NCBI RefSeq assembly: GCF_003946145.1
Contig: NZ_RHOC01000007.1
Location: 50,861-114,860, forward strand
From: Levilactobacillus huananensis
GTDB taxonomy: Bacteria > Bacillota > Bacilli > Lactobacillales > Lactobacillaceae
Direction: 5' to 3'
Length of the DNA: 64,000 nucleotides
Part shown: positions 25,546 through 33,664 of the stretch, in pieces
Numbering within the stretch: the first letter of the stretch is position 1
How the letters are laid out: each line of letters opens with the position of its first letter
Notes under the pieces: generated by a model
Told to the model about the DNA's origin: nothing
Database searches by the model: none
What the model saw: the letters and a program-made list of their open reading frames with translations, nothing else
Made by a program: the position numbers and the translations under genes

Positions 25546-26925
25546 TTGCAGTCCACAAATTCCGCAACACCAGCGTCGTCATCCTCAAACGGTCAGTCCC
25601 TTTCCCTGTGGAAAGCCGCTATCTTAGGCTTCCAACACCTACTTGCCATGTATTCTGGTGACGTCTTGGTCCCCCTACTTATCGGGGGAGCTCTACACTT
25701 CAATGCCATGCAAATGGCTTATCTGATTAGTGCAGACATCTTCATGTGTGGGGTTGCAACCCTTCTCCAATTGAAGCGAACTCGGCTCACTGGGATTGGC
25801 CTGCCCGTAGTGCTCGGTTGTGCCGTTCAAGCGGTCACCCCACTGAGTGCCATCGGAACGCAATATGGCGTTGGGGCCATGTATGGTGCCATTATTAGTG
25901 CCGGTATTTTCGTCTTTCTCAGTGCCGGTTGGTTCTCAAAGATCAAGCATCTCTTTCCACCCGTTGTCACGGGATCATTGATTACCATTATCGGATTTAC
26001 CTTAATTCCCGTTGGGTTCCAAGATTTAGGTGGTGGGAACGCCACGGCTAAGAACTTCGGCGATCCGAAGTTCTTGCTGATCGGCTTTCTCACAATGGCA
26101 ATTATCTTAGGTTTAAGTGTTTTTGCTAAAGGCTTCATGAAGTCACTGGCCATCTTGGCTGGTATCCTCGTTGGCACAGTCATTGCTGGGGCAATGGGTA
26201 TGGTCTCTCTGACTGCCGTTGGTCAGGCCAGCTGGTTCCATCTCCCACAATTCTTCTACTTCGGGACGCCCAAGTTCGAATGGTCGTCAATTCTAACCAT
26301 GATTCTGGTTTCTTTAACCACGATGGTTGAATCGACTGGTGTCTTCTTCGCTCTTGCCGAGATCACTGGCAAAAAGCTCGAAGAAGCCGACTTAAAACGG
26401 GGTTACCGAGCTGAAGGAATCGCCGTTATCTTGGGTGGGCTGTTCAACACCTTCCCTTACTCCACATTCTCCGAAAACGTTGGGGTTGTCCAATTGTCTG
26501 GTGTTAAGACACGCAAGCCAATCTACTTCTCTGCTTTATTCTTAATTCTCTTAGGCCTACTGCCCAAGATCGGTGCCTTAGCTACGGTCATTCCCGATCC
26601 CGTTCTGGGTGGTGCCATGATCGTGATGTTTGGCATGGTTGGCGTGCAAGGCATCCGGATGCTCCAACAAGTCGACTTCAAAGATAACAATAACCTCTTG
26701 GTCTCAGCCATTTCAATTGGCCTGGGACTAGGCGTGACGGTCTACCCCCAGATCTTCCAAGCCCTTCCCCAATCCTTACAAATCATTATGAACAATGGGG
26801 TTGTCATTGGCAGCTTCTCTGCGGTCATCTTAAATGTCCTCTTCAACATGATGCCTCGCCGTGAGGCCAGCACAGCCCAGGCACAGTTGAACACGACCGC
26901 ACAAAATCAGGCACAGCACAAGTAA
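25546..26925 (+). CDS. NCS2 family purine (xanthine/guanine) permease
   Basis: 459 residues with about 13-14 membrane segments. The family motifs FQHLLAMYSGDVLVPLLIGG near the N-terminus and TTMVESTGVFFALAEITGK in the middle, then FPYSTFSENVGVVQLSGVKTRK, mark a proton-coupled nucleobase transporter. The guanine-type riboswitch in its leader argues for purine and not uracil. TTG 25546 was chosen since AAGGAGG lies at 25531-25537 and the upstream part of the frame runs through the terminator hairpin. It may act with the nucleoside hydrolase at 9.9 kb in base salvage. Confidence 0.93.
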   Translation: MQSTNSATPASSSSNGQSLSLWKAAILGFQHLLAMYSGDVLVPLLIGGALHFNAMQMAYLISADIFMCGVATLLQLKRTRLTGIGLPVVLGCAVQAVTPLSAIGTQYGVGAMYGAIISAGIFVFLSAGWFSKIKHLFPPVVTGSLITIIGFTLIPVGFQDLGGGNATAKNFGDPKFLLIGFLTMAIILGLSVFAKGFMKSLAILAGILVGTVIAGAMGMVSLTAVGQASWFHLPQFFYFGTPKFEWSSILTMILVSLTTMVESTGVFFALAEITGKKLEEADLKRGYRAEGIAVILGGLFNTFPYSTFSENVGVVQLSGVKTRKPIYFSALFLILLGLLPKIGALATVIPDPVLGGAMIVMFGMVGVQGIRMLQQVDFKDNNNLLVSAISIGLGLGVTVYPQIFQALPQSLQIIMNNGVVIGSFSAVILNVLFNMMPRREASTAQAQLNTTAQNQAQHK

Positions 26926-26939
26926 GTTAGATGTTAATT

Positions 26940-26982
26940 GCCACCCTTCTTGCGTAACATTTACAAGATTGGGCGGCTTTTT
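26940..26982 (+). terminator. Rho-independent terminator of purine permease gene
   Basis: GCCACCC..CTTG pairs with CAAG..GGGCGGC (one mismatch) and TTTTT follows. Confidence 0.65.
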
Positions 26983-27113
26983 AAATTAGATTCAAATTAG
27001 GTTGTGTCCTAACTATGCCGCTTCATTTACAGAAAGACTGGTTAAATTAATTATGTCATTTTATAAGTTAGGTATTCGCTTGTCTTAACTACTATTTGCC
27101 CTGATCCGATTTT

Positions 27114-27143
27114 TTGGCGTGTTCCCTATCGTTCGCGTATAAT
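27114..27143 (+). promoter_or_regulatory. Promoter of ABC exporter operon
   Basis: TTGGCG (27114-27119), an 18-base spacer and TATAAT (27138-27143) lie 31 bases upstream of the ATPase gene. The 100 bases before it are AT-rich and hold no gene. Confidence 0.6.
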
Positions 27144-27174
27144 AAGAACATCATCTACGAGGGGAGCTCAACCG

Positions 27175-28071
27175 ATGCTCAGCATTCAACATATCAGTAA
27201 ACACTTTGGTACCGTCCACGCACTCAACGACGTTAGTTTTGATGTGCCAGATGGCCAAATTTTAGGACTGATTGGCCAAAACGGGGCGGGAAAATCGACC
27301 ACGTTTCATAGCCTTTTAAATTTTATTACTTATGATGGCACCATTACTTGGCAGGGACACCCCCTGTCCGCCAACGATTTCAATACCATTGGTTACTTGC
27401 CAGAAGAACGTAGTCTGATGCCTAAATTGACCATCGAACAACAGGTGGTCTACCTGGCCAGACTCAAGGGGCAACCAGCTAAAGAAACGCGGGCCCATAT
27501 CGACGAGTGGCTTCAACGTTTTGCCGTTAAAGGGACCCGTAAGAGTCGGATCAAAGACCTCTCTAAGGGAAATCAACAGAAGGTCCAACTCATCTGTACC
27601 TTAATCCATCATCCCAAGTTATTGATCCTGGATGAACCCTTCAGTGGCCTCGATCCTGTCAATGCTGATCTCCTTAAACAGGCCGTCTTGAGGGCCCGTG
27701 ACGAGGGTGCCGCAATTATCTTCTCCAGTCATGACATGGAACACGTGACCGCTCTGTGTGACCGGTTAGTCATGTTGCGTAAAGGCGATGTCGTTTTACA
27801 TGGGACGCTGGCAGAAGTTCGGAACCAATTTGGCAAGACGGAACTCTACGTGACAACCGATTGGACGCCAGACCAACTCAAGGGCTTGCCAGGTGTTGCT
27901 GCTGTTACGATTCGCCAACCCCATCAATATCTCTTGCAGCTCAATGACCCCGCCGCTGGCCCAGCCATCTTCGACGCACTAACCGAGGGCCACTACATCG
28001 AAGAATTCAGTCAACAACCACCAACCCTCGATGAAATCTTCCGTTTGAAAGTAGGTGAAGACCATGCATAA
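27175..28071 (+). CDS. ABC transporter ATP-binding protein, NatA/YhaQ-like
   Basis: 298 residues. Walker A GQNGAGKST at 34-42, signature LSKGNQQK near 129, Walker B LLILDEPFSGLDP and switch histidine SSHDMEH. The C-terminal 80 residues are the extension usual in NatA-type exporters. With the membrane protein that follows it forms an efflux ABC system of unknown substrate, often linked to sodium or peptide stress. Its end overlaps the next start by eight bases. Confidence 0.92.
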   Translation: MLSIQHISKHFGTVHALNDVSFDVPDGQILGLIGQNGAGKSTTFHSLLNFITYDGTITWQGHPLSANDFNTIGYLPEERSLMPKLTIEQQVVYLARLKGQPAKETRAHIDEWLQRFAVKGTRKSRIKDLSKGNQQKVQLICTLIHHPKLLILDEPFSGLDPVNADLLKQAVLRARDEGAAIIFSSHDMEHVTALCDRLVMLRKGDVVLHGTLAEVRNQFGKTELYVTTDWTPDQLKGLPGVAAVTIRQPHQYLLQLNDPAAGPAIFDALTEGHYIEEFSQQPPTLDEIFRLKVGEDHA

Positions 28072-29284
28072 AACCTGGATTGTCACCTTCGAAACCTACC
28101 TGCGCCAAATCAAATCATGGAGCTTTCTCTTCATGATTATCGGTCCCTTCCTGATGATCGGACTGACCATTGGTATCAGCTACGTCAGTGCGAACAGTGC
28201 TTCAAGTAGTCGTGAGGTCGCCGTCATCAGTGAATCGCAACCCCTGCGAGAAGCCTTCATCAAACAGAAGGATGGTCTGAATACCAAAATCACCACGGTC
28301 AAAGCTGCCAAGAAGGCCCTGAAGAAAGACCATCTTGCGGGGTATCTGGTACTAAGTAACCATAATCAACAGTTCAAGGCCGATTACCATGGTAGCGACA
28401 CCATGGGAAGTAGCCTGCGCGCCCAGACTCAGAATTTCCTGGTTACCTATCAGCAAGCCACCAATTACCAACAAGCTAACCTGACTGCTAAACAACGAAA
28501 AACGTTGGCCCGAACCCCAGCCCTCACACAGCACATTGCTAAGAAGACCGGGACCGCCAACACCGCCAAGAAAGTTTCATTCTGGTTATTGGTCACCATG
28601 ATTTACATCATCTTGATCACGTATTCCTCAATCGCAGCCCAAGAGATTGCCTCCGAAAAAGGCACCAAAATTATGGAGATTATCTTCTCCAGCACCACGG
28701 CAACGAGCTATTTTATTGGAAAAATCACGGGAATTCTACTGGTCATTCTGACACAGATCGTGGTTTATCTACTAGGTGGTTGGGCCGGCTACCAATTTGC
28801 CATCAACAATGCCAAATTAAAACCGCTCTTCACCGAATACCATTCGCTAATCAATGCTGTCATCCACAACCTCCTCAACATGAATCTCGTTTACCTCCTA
28901 CTTGGCGTGGTCATCTACACCGTTCTGTCTGCGTACAGTGGTGCCATCGTCGCCAAGGCCGAGGATGCCTCGAAGGCCGCTCAACCGGTTGTGATGTTGG
29001 GAATGCTAGGCTTCTTTCTCACCTTTCCCTTCCAAAGCAACCTCGATGCTGCCTTCGTCAAAATCATGTCGTACGTCCCTTTCTTCTCGTCGTACTTCAT
29101 GCCAATGCGCATTATCAACGGGACCGCAAGTGGCCTGGAACAAGGCCTCTCACTTGTCATTTTATTAGCAGCAATTGGTTTATTTGCCTGGTACATCGGC
29201 AGCCAATACCAACGTTTAATGCTACAAACTGATTCAAAGAGTGTTTGGCAACAGTGGATTCATGGCTGGCGCCATCAGAATTAA
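28064..29284 (+). CDS. ABC transporter permease, NatB/YhaP-like (ABC-2 type)
   Basis: 406 residues. A first membrane helix (about 18-40), an extracellular domain of about 130 residues, then five to six membrane helices from about 168 to 390, the ABC-2 layout. KGTKIMEIIFSSTTATSYFIGKI is the typical coupling segment. It pairs with the preceding ATPase. ATG 28064 follows AGGTGA and overlaps the ATPase stop; a GTG nine bases upstream is an alternative. Confidence 0.9.
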   Translation: MHKTWIVTFETYLRQIKSWSFLFMIIGPFLMIGLTIGISYVSANSASSSREVAVISESQPLREAFIKQKDGLNTKITTVKAAKKALKKDHLAGYLVLSNHNQQFKADYHGSDTMGSSLRAQTQNFLVTYQQATNYQQANLTAKQRKTLARTPALTQHIAKKTGTANTAKKVSFWLLVTMIYIILITYSSIAAQEIASEKGTKIMEIIFSSTTATSYFIGKITGILLVILTQIVVYLLGGWAGYQFAINNAKLKPLFTEYHSLINAVIHNLLNMNLVYLLLGVVIYTVLSAYSGAIVAKAEDASKAAQPVVMLGMLGFFLTFPFQSNLDAAFVKIMSYVPFFSSYFMPMRIINGTASGLEQGLSLVILLAAIGLFAWYIGSQYQRLMLQTDSKSVWQQWIHGWRHQN

Positions 29285-29298
29285 GAAAGGAAATGGGC

Positions 29299-29670
29299 AT
29301 GACTGAGCAGGAGCGTTATTACCAACCGAAGAACACCACAGACGCGTTAAAGGAAGTGCAACGTCTCTTTAACAGCTACCGAAGTGCCCCGTTGACACAA
29401 GAGTTGCTCACGTATCATGAGGGCTTGGTGCAACGTTTGACGACCGACCTCCGGGAAGCCGCTCAAGCGGAACACCGTGCAGACCTCGTAACCGCCACCG
29501 ACACGATGGCCCAGGCCATGCGTGGTTGGACCACCGTTCGATTGGCTGGCAAACCTTATGTCGGCCGATTGCGGCACTTTAAGTTTATCGCTGACGCTAC
29601 CGGTCCAAAATTCAAGCGCAACGTTATCAAGACCCACGGTACCAGTGGTCACCGCAGTAGTCGTCACTAG
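29299..29670 (+). CDS. Conserved helical protein of unknown function
   Basis: 123 residues, soluble, mostly helical, with a basic C-terminal third (RLRHFKFIADATGPKFKRN and a His/Arg/Ser-rich tail). No motif is recognised. It starts 14 bases after the ABC permease stop with AAGAAAGG eight bases before ATG 29299, so it is probably the third gene of that operon. Confidence 0.7.
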   Translation: MTEQERYYQPKNTTDALKEVQRLFNSYRSAPLTQELLTYHEGLVQRLTTDLREAAQAEHRADLVTATDTMAQAMRGWTTVRLAGKPYVGRLRHFKFIADATGPKFKRNVIKTHGTSGHRSSRH

Positions 29671-29684
29671 ATATCAATTACCCA

Positions 29685-29712
29685 TTAACAAATCACGGCA
29701 ACGTGCTATAAT
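29685..29712 (+). promoter_or_regulatory. Promoter of tRNA-Ala
   Basis: TTAACA (29685-29690), a 16-base spacer and TATAAT (29707-29712) lie 15 bases upstream of the mature tRNA. Confidence 0.7.
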
Positions 29713-29727
29713 TAATGGGTAAGTTTT

Positions 29728-29800
29728 GGGCCCTTAGCTCAGTTGGGAGAGCGCCTGCTTCGCATGCAGGAGGTCGTCGGTTCAAATCCGGTAGGGTCCA
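29728..29800 (+). tRNA. tRNA-Ala (anticodon CGC)
   Basis: 73 bases fold as a full cloverleaf: acceptor GGGCCCT/AGGGTCC with one G-T pair, D stem GCTC/GAGC, anticodon stem CCTGC/GCAGG with loop TTCGCAT (anticodon CGC), T arm with TTCAAAT loop and a stem containing two wobble pairs. CCA is not encoded beyond the discriminator A region. Its 3' end is the integration site of the element that follows. Confidence 0.95.
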
Positions 29801-29804
29801 TTGG
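29779..29804. repeat. attL, tRNA-side attachment core
   Basis: The last 22 bases of the tRNA plus four flanking bases recur at 40806-40831 with two mismatches; the right 17 bases (29788-29804, CCGGTAGGGTCCATTGG) are identical. This marks the left junction of the integrated island. Confidence 0.9.
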
Positions 29805-29898
29805 TGATATATCATAGGGCTTCATAGGCGCCCATAAGCCTAATAAATCAACGTTTTTGTTTTTTTAGTTTTTCATAGAAGTCCATAGAACGTCATTC

Positions 29899-29921
29899 AA
29901 TGGCATTCAATTTGGCATTCA
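29899..29921. repeat. Left arm-type repeat of the island
   Basis: A 23-base sequence containing two CATTCA units is identical to 40719-40741 near attR. Two more CATTCA units flank it (29894 and 29935). Position and repetition suit arm-type binding sites for the integrase N-terminal domain. Confidence 0.7.
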
Positions 29922-29977
29922 GTTTCTAAAATGGCATTCACTTTGGGTTCAAAAATAAATAGCGGTGGTAGGGATTG

Positions 29978-30010
29978 AACTGTTAGCTTTCCGGCTAGCA
30001 GTTTTTATTT
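29978..30010 (+). repeat. 33-bp direct repeat with terminator, copy 1
   Basis: ACTGTTAGC and GCTAGCAGT pair into a nine-base stem followed by TTTTT. 32 of 33 bases recur at 31053-31085, so the LytTR-DUF3021 operon lies between two copies. Confidence 0.8.
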
Positions 30011-30048
30011 CACTTATTTTTGCATAAACACCACTGGCCAATCATTCG

Positions 30049-30077
30049 TGACCACTCAACCACAAAAAATGACCATT
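30049..30077 (+). promoter_or_regulatory. Candidate LytTR-type operator
   Basis: TGACCACT (30049-30056) and TGACCATT (30070-30077) are direct repeats 21 bases apart, two helical turns, as LytTR regulators require. They lie 67 bases upstream of the LytTR gene. Autoregulation is inferred. Confidence 0.5.
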
Positions 30078-30143
30078 GATCCCTATTTATCATATTCAAG
30101 TAAATTAGCGTAGTAGTATCAATATATAAGGAGGCACTACTAA

Positions 30144-30578
30144 ATGAAAATCAACTTTCATATTGACCCCAATTTAAAAGATGAACACGCTGACTTTTGG
30201 TTACGTAAAATAACCGATCGCATATCCAATGTAACTTCTCAGTTGAATCAGGAACAAGAAATATTATGGTGCTATCACGATAAAGAGATTGAACCAGTTG
30301 ATTACAAAAACATCCTTGTTCTGCAAACAGTTGGCAATCAAATTGAAGTTAAAACGCCTGACAATATTTACTATTGCAAAGCTCGAATCACACAACTTAT
30401 TGAGCAATTACCATCACAATTTATTGAATCCGCACGGGGAACCATTATCAACTATAAAAAAATTGATCATCTTGAGTTGTTAGACAACGGCAAAATTGAT
30501 GTGATTATGATAAACAGAGAACGCGTTCAAATATCACGTCGAAAGATAAAAAATTTAAAGGAGAAATTAGGAATATGA
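30144..30578 (+). CDS. LytTR domain DNA-binding regulator
   Basis: 144 residues without a receiver domain. The LytTR domain covers about 45-144, with LVLQTVGNQIEVKT, the conserved FIESARGTIINYKKIDHLELLDNGKI and a basic C-terminus. ATAAGGAGG precedes the ATG. It overlaps the following DUF3021 membrane gene by four bases (ATGA), the layout of LytTR regulatory systems in which a membrane protein holds the regulator inactive. Low GC marks it as acquired cargo. Targets other than its own promoter are unknown. Confidence 0.9.
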   Translation: MKINFHIDPNLKDEHADFWLRKITDRISNVTSQLNQEQEILWCYHDKEIEPVDYKNILVLQTVGNQIEVKTPDNIYYCKARITQLIEQLPSQFIESARGTIINYKKIDHLELLDNGKIDVIMINRERVQISRRKIKNLKEKLGI

Positions 30579-31024
30579 AAAAAACAATCAAAAGTTCTAT
30601 TTACGGTATGCAAACTGGCGTTGTTCTGGGCTTATTTATATCTCTAGTTTTCAATTACTTATATGGGTCAAGCCACTACTACCCATCATCTCCTCAATTC
30701 TCAGAACACTTCACAAATCCCCTAAATGCTGTACTCGTTTCAATTATTCTATGGGCTACCATAGGATTATTATTCAGCTTGGGAGCTATCATTTTTGAAG
30801 TTGAAAACTGGTCACTTCTAAAAAGAACAATAATCAACTTTTTTATCTATTATTTAGGTTTTACACCGTTAGCAATTCTAGCAGGATGGTTTCCATTCAA
30901 TATTTATTATCTAATATCTTTCACGATTACGTTTATCTTAATATATATCATTATGTGGCTTGTAAATGTCGCCATATCTCGTCACCAGATTAACGAGATT
31001 AATAAACGTATCAAAGAGGGCTAA
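30575..31024 (+). CDS. DUF3021 membrane protein, probable LytTR inhibitor
   Basis: 149 residues with four membrane segments (about 10-30, 52-75, 84-104, 109-131). The length and helix spacing fit DUF3021, which is encoded beside LytTR regulators. By analogy with streptococcal LytTR systems it should restrain the LytTR protein at the membrane. It overlaps the LytTR gene by four bases. Partner role is inferred. Confidence 0.8.
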   Translation: MKKTIKSSIYGMQTGVVLGLFISLVFNYLYGSSHYYPSSPQFSEHFTNPLNAVLVSIILWATIGLLFSLGAIIFEVENWSLLKRTIINFFIYYLGFTPLAILAGWFPFNIYYLISFTITFILIYIIMWLVNVAISRHQINEINKRIKEG

Positions 31025-31052
31025 GTTTGTAAATATACACTAATAGTCCACT

Positions 31053-31085
31053 AACTGTTAGCTTTCTGGCTAGCAGTTTTTATTT
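31053..31085 (+). repeat. 33-bp direct repeat with terminator, copy 2
   Basis: Differs from copy 1 (29978-30010) by one base in the loop. It terminates the LytTR-DUF3021 operon and marks the right side of the cassette. Confidence 0.8.
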
Positions 31086-31147
31086 TGGCATTGGATTGCT
31101 TTAAGAAAATTTTATTCTATACTTGGATCAATAAGGGGATGTTAAGC

Positions 31148-31423
31148 ATGAAAAAGATTATCTCACCTACGAAAAAAACTATTTATCTTTGGGGATTAGC
31201 TTGTTTTTTCTGTCTAGTAATGATGGTTATACCCAGTATCATACAAGTTAACACAAACATTGAATATTCCTTTCTTCTCTTGACTACAATTATTTTTGGT
31301 ATTTCCTTATTACACTCAGTTTGTGGACTCATTTTCAATCGTTTTTACGATGATGGTGGCATTTTATCTACCGCTTTTCTGGAAGCTTGTTTCTTCGTGT
31401 TATTCTTCCTAATGGCAATTTAA
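31148..31423 (+). CDS. Small membrane protein of unknown function
   Basis: 91 residues with three hydrophobic segments (about 12-28, 37-58, 72-90). Basic N-terminus MKKIISPTKK. ATG 31148 follows AAGGGG; an in-frame ATG nine bases upstream is possible. AT-rich like its neighbours. It stands just right of the second 33-bp repeat. No family recognised; island cargo. Confidence 0.6.
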   Translation: MKKIISPTKKTIYLWGLACFFCLVMMVIPSIIQVNTNIEYSFLLLTTIIFGISLLHSVCGLIFNRFYDDGGILSTAFLEACFFVLFFLMAI

Positions 31424-31446
31424 AATTGATGTTTGGTTTCCACCAT

Positions 31447-31474
31447 TTTCCACCATTTTTAAAATAATTATACT
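31447..31474 (+). promoter_or_regulatory. Possible promoter of large structured RNA
   Basis: TTTCCA (31447-31452), a 16-base spacer and TATACT (31469-31474) are followed by about 0.8 kb without a convincing reading frame but with many hairpins. Confidence 0.5.
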
Positions 31475-31479
31475 CAAGC

Positions 31480-32294
31480 TAAAGGTTGCTCTAAACCCCA
31501 TCTAATGGGGCTATTAAAGTACGTTAGCTATAAATTGGTAACTAACTTAAACTTAGGTAGTATATCTGCGCAATTCTGCGCAGATCTTTCAGCCGAGTTA
31601 CTAAGCGAAGTTTTCCGCTGTGCTATCTGAGGTCGCAAGTTACGACCCCAACGCACTAACTTGGTGCATTAGCTGACCCGTTAAGATGACGGGATAGGGT
31701 CCTTCGCGGCTCAATTTTGAGCCACCAATTTTGGGGAGCTAAGCCGAAAACTAGGCCGAGTTGGTGCACCCTTTTTTATGTGTATCTTTGAAAAGGGGTG
31801 CACCTACTTTGTGTGCATTGTTGGTAAATATAACATGCCAAAAGTCAGGAATGACAAGCGTTTTCCACAATGAATCCACGTTGTGTCCTTTACCCTAAAT
31901 CATAGGAAATCTTATGTTTTCTTGATAGGCCTTAAAACCATTTTCATTAGTGATTAAGCATGGTAACGGATTATAGCAAAAGTTACGTATAAAATAGCTA
32001 AGCCGAAAGTCCGGCCGAGTGAGTATGCTATACGACCAGAACCACTGGAGCGGAATTTTCCGCTACACTATTTTTTGCGTTGATCTAACCTGATAAAAGG
32101 ACAGATTAGAATTGTTTTCGCGGCTGAAAATTCAGCTCTACTAGAAAACATGTTTTGTCAACTAAGCAACAATGAATACTAGTCTAAATGCAGTTCAGGT
32201 TTTTTCAGGTTTTGAGGTAAGGTTTTGTCAGGTTTTGTTGCGCTCCGGCCTGAGGTTTTTGAGGTTATGTCCAAAACCGGACACATCTTTTTTT
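31480..32294 (+). ncRNA. Candidate large ornate non-coding RNA (GOLLD/ROOL-like class)
   Basis: About 815 bases without a credible gene, between an apparent promoter and a terminator. Stable stems include ATCTGCGCA-ATTC-TGCGCAGAT (31564-31585), GGTCG/CGACC, CCCGT/ACGGG, GGCTCAA-TT-TTGAGCC (31708-31723), GGTGCACCC with its partner at 31791-31804, AGCGGAA-TT-TTCCGCT (32049-32064) and GCTGAA-AA-TTCAGC (32123-32136). GCCGAG occurs repeatedly (31592, 31755, 32013) and a module of about 110 bases is present twice. Giant structured RNAs of this size are known from Lactobacillales prophages and satellites. I cannot verify the family by eye. Confidence 0.5.
32268..32294 (+). terminator. Terminator at end of structured RNA region
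   Basis: TGTCC-AAAACC-GGACA followed after four bases by seven T. The stem is short, so moderate strength. Confidence 0.5.
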
Positions 32295-32631
32295 GTTGGT
32301 TCGATTGTCAGATATTTCTTGCTCCCAATACCAAGTTATTAATGTAAATCTCACCTAGACACTTTGCAATCAATGCTTTAAGCTGCATTGACTTTCTAAA
32401 ACGGATACTAAACGAGTGATTGGAACGTCCATAGATACCTCAGTAGCAGGGCCTAGTTATATATGCCCCCCTACCCTAAAAGTTTCAAATTTGGTCTATC
32501 TCATAAACGCATGGCAATGTGTGTGCTCTACCTGTATATTGATAGGGGCGGGGGTATCTTTAATCTTCCTTGCTATTCATATAAGACTAATTTCGCATTC
32601 ACAACACAGCATTTTCCTAGGAGTTAAAAAT

Positions 32632-32793
32632 ATGACAACCATAACTAAACTTTATCTTTGCATTTTCGCTTTGACACTAGCCCAACAATTATTTGAATTT
32701 TCTAAATGGATAGCGATAATACCTACTTTTATCATTTTATTATATATGCTCTATATAATTTTCCGTGACCATTACTACAAGAAACACAAATGA
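32632..32793 (+). CDS. 53-residue membrane protein
   Basis: MTTITKLYLCIFALTLAQQL followed by a second hydrophobic segment and a basic tail DHYYKKHK. AGGAG at 32619-32623 gives eight-base spacing to ATG 32632. The same frame extends upstream to 32416, but that part has no ribosome site and odd composition. Island cargo of unknown function. Confidence 0.55.
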   Translation: MTTITKLYLCIFALTLAQQLFEFSKWIAIIPTFIILLYMLYIIFRDHYYKKHK

Positions 32794-32811
32794 AGCTTTT
32801 CCGCATACCCA

Positions 32812-32843
32812 AAAGGGCCATACGTTCTCACGTACGGCCCTTT
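32812..32843. terminator. Bidirectional terminator in the island
   Basis: AAAGGGCC-A-TACGT pairs with ACGTA-C-GGCCCTTT around TCTC, between converging genes. Confidence 0.85.
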
Positions 32844-32845
32844 GA

Positions 32846-33259
32846 TTAACCTTTACTATCTTCTATCTGCTGTAGCATTTCCTCAGCCTGCAGCCGTTGT
32901 TCTGGCTCACTGGTGGGGTCTGCTATCGTTGCCTGACAAATGGCCTTTATAACGTAAGTGTCTGCCATCCACTCGCCATTAAGTCGCTTAAAATGGCTGT
33001 CGTCAAATTCTCTATAGATGGGGAATTGTCGTTTAAACTCTACTAATGAATCAGACTGCGTGTTTGGCCCTAAGCCGTCTGCTATGCCTTTATCCACAGC
33101 CAATTGGGTTGGCTCGCCTAATTCATTCAACATCCCCCTATCAAACATAACTTGATATATCCGGGCCTTAACATCGTTCTCTTTACCCGGTGCGATTTTG
33201 CCATGTTGCTTAGCTACCGTGAACGCGTCTTCTACTAACTTAGGATACTTAATTTTCAT
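32846..33259 (-). CDS. Island protein of unknown function
   Basis: 137 residues, soluble, largely helical and acidic toward the C-terminus (EPEQRLQAEEMLQQIEDSKG). No motif recognised. It is the last of three leftward genes downstream of the replication origin, where satellites often keep genes that interfere with a helper phage. That role is only positional inference. Confidence 0.75.
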   Translation of the reverse strand: MKIKYPKLVEDAFTVAKQHGKIAPGKENDVKARIYQVMFDRGMLNELGEPTQLAVDKGIADGLGPNTQSDSLVEFKRQFPIYREFDDSHFKRLNGEWMADTYVIKAICQATIADPTSEPEQRLQAEEMLQQIEDSKG

Positions 33260-33265
33260 ATCTGA

Positions 33266-33640
33266 TCACTCTGCTTTCTGCTGATGACTTAGCTCATTTG
33301 CTGGGATAACTTTAAACTTCAACTGACCTTGCCAATTGTCTAAGTCGGCTTCTTGGATGGCCTTTAACCGGATTCCCATGCTATTAATTTGTGTTTCATA
33401 GCTGGCAATGCCTAGGTTACGTTCAGCCTCGTTTGTCGCAATAAACATCCCTCTATACTCACCGGACCGCAAAGCCACGATAGGTACACCATAGCGGTTC
33501 ACCAACACACTGATGATTTCTCTGACGACACGCATTTTTAGGTCAGTTAGCTTACATACATCCGTGGTGCTAATTGGGTTTTCTGACCCGTGTGGTAGTG
33601 CATTCAAAACGCTTTGTTCAATCATTGATAGTTGTTTCAT
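33266..33640 (-). CDS. Winged-helix-like island protein
   Basis: 124 residues. About 8-75 looks like a winged helix: ISTTDVCKLTDLKMRVVREIISVLVNRYGVPIVALRSGEYRGMFIAT, with a GEYRG wing. The C-terminal part is helical. Phage replication and transcription modulators often have this shape. AAAAGGGG precedes the ATG. Six bases separate it from the next gene, so an operon. Confidence 0.7.
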   Translation of the reverse strand: MKQLSMIEQSVLNALPHGSENPISTTDVCKLTDLKMRVVREIISVLVNRYGVPIVALRSGEYRGMFIATNEAERNLGIASYETQINSMGIRLKAIQEADLDNWQGQLKFKVIPANELSHQQKAE

Positions 33641-33664
33641 TTCAGAACCCCTTTTCTATTGCTG

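Noticed and set aside
32195..32270. AGGTTTT repeats considered as a second iteron origin
   Set aside because: Units vary in spacing and lie on one strand near the end of the structured RNA region, away from the replication genes; more likely part of the RNA or simple sequence.
32416..32631. Long form of the small membrane protein gene at 32632, starting at 32416
   Set aside because: The upstream 72 codons lack a ribosome site and have odd, cysteine-rich composition, while ATG 32632 has AGGAG at eight bases.
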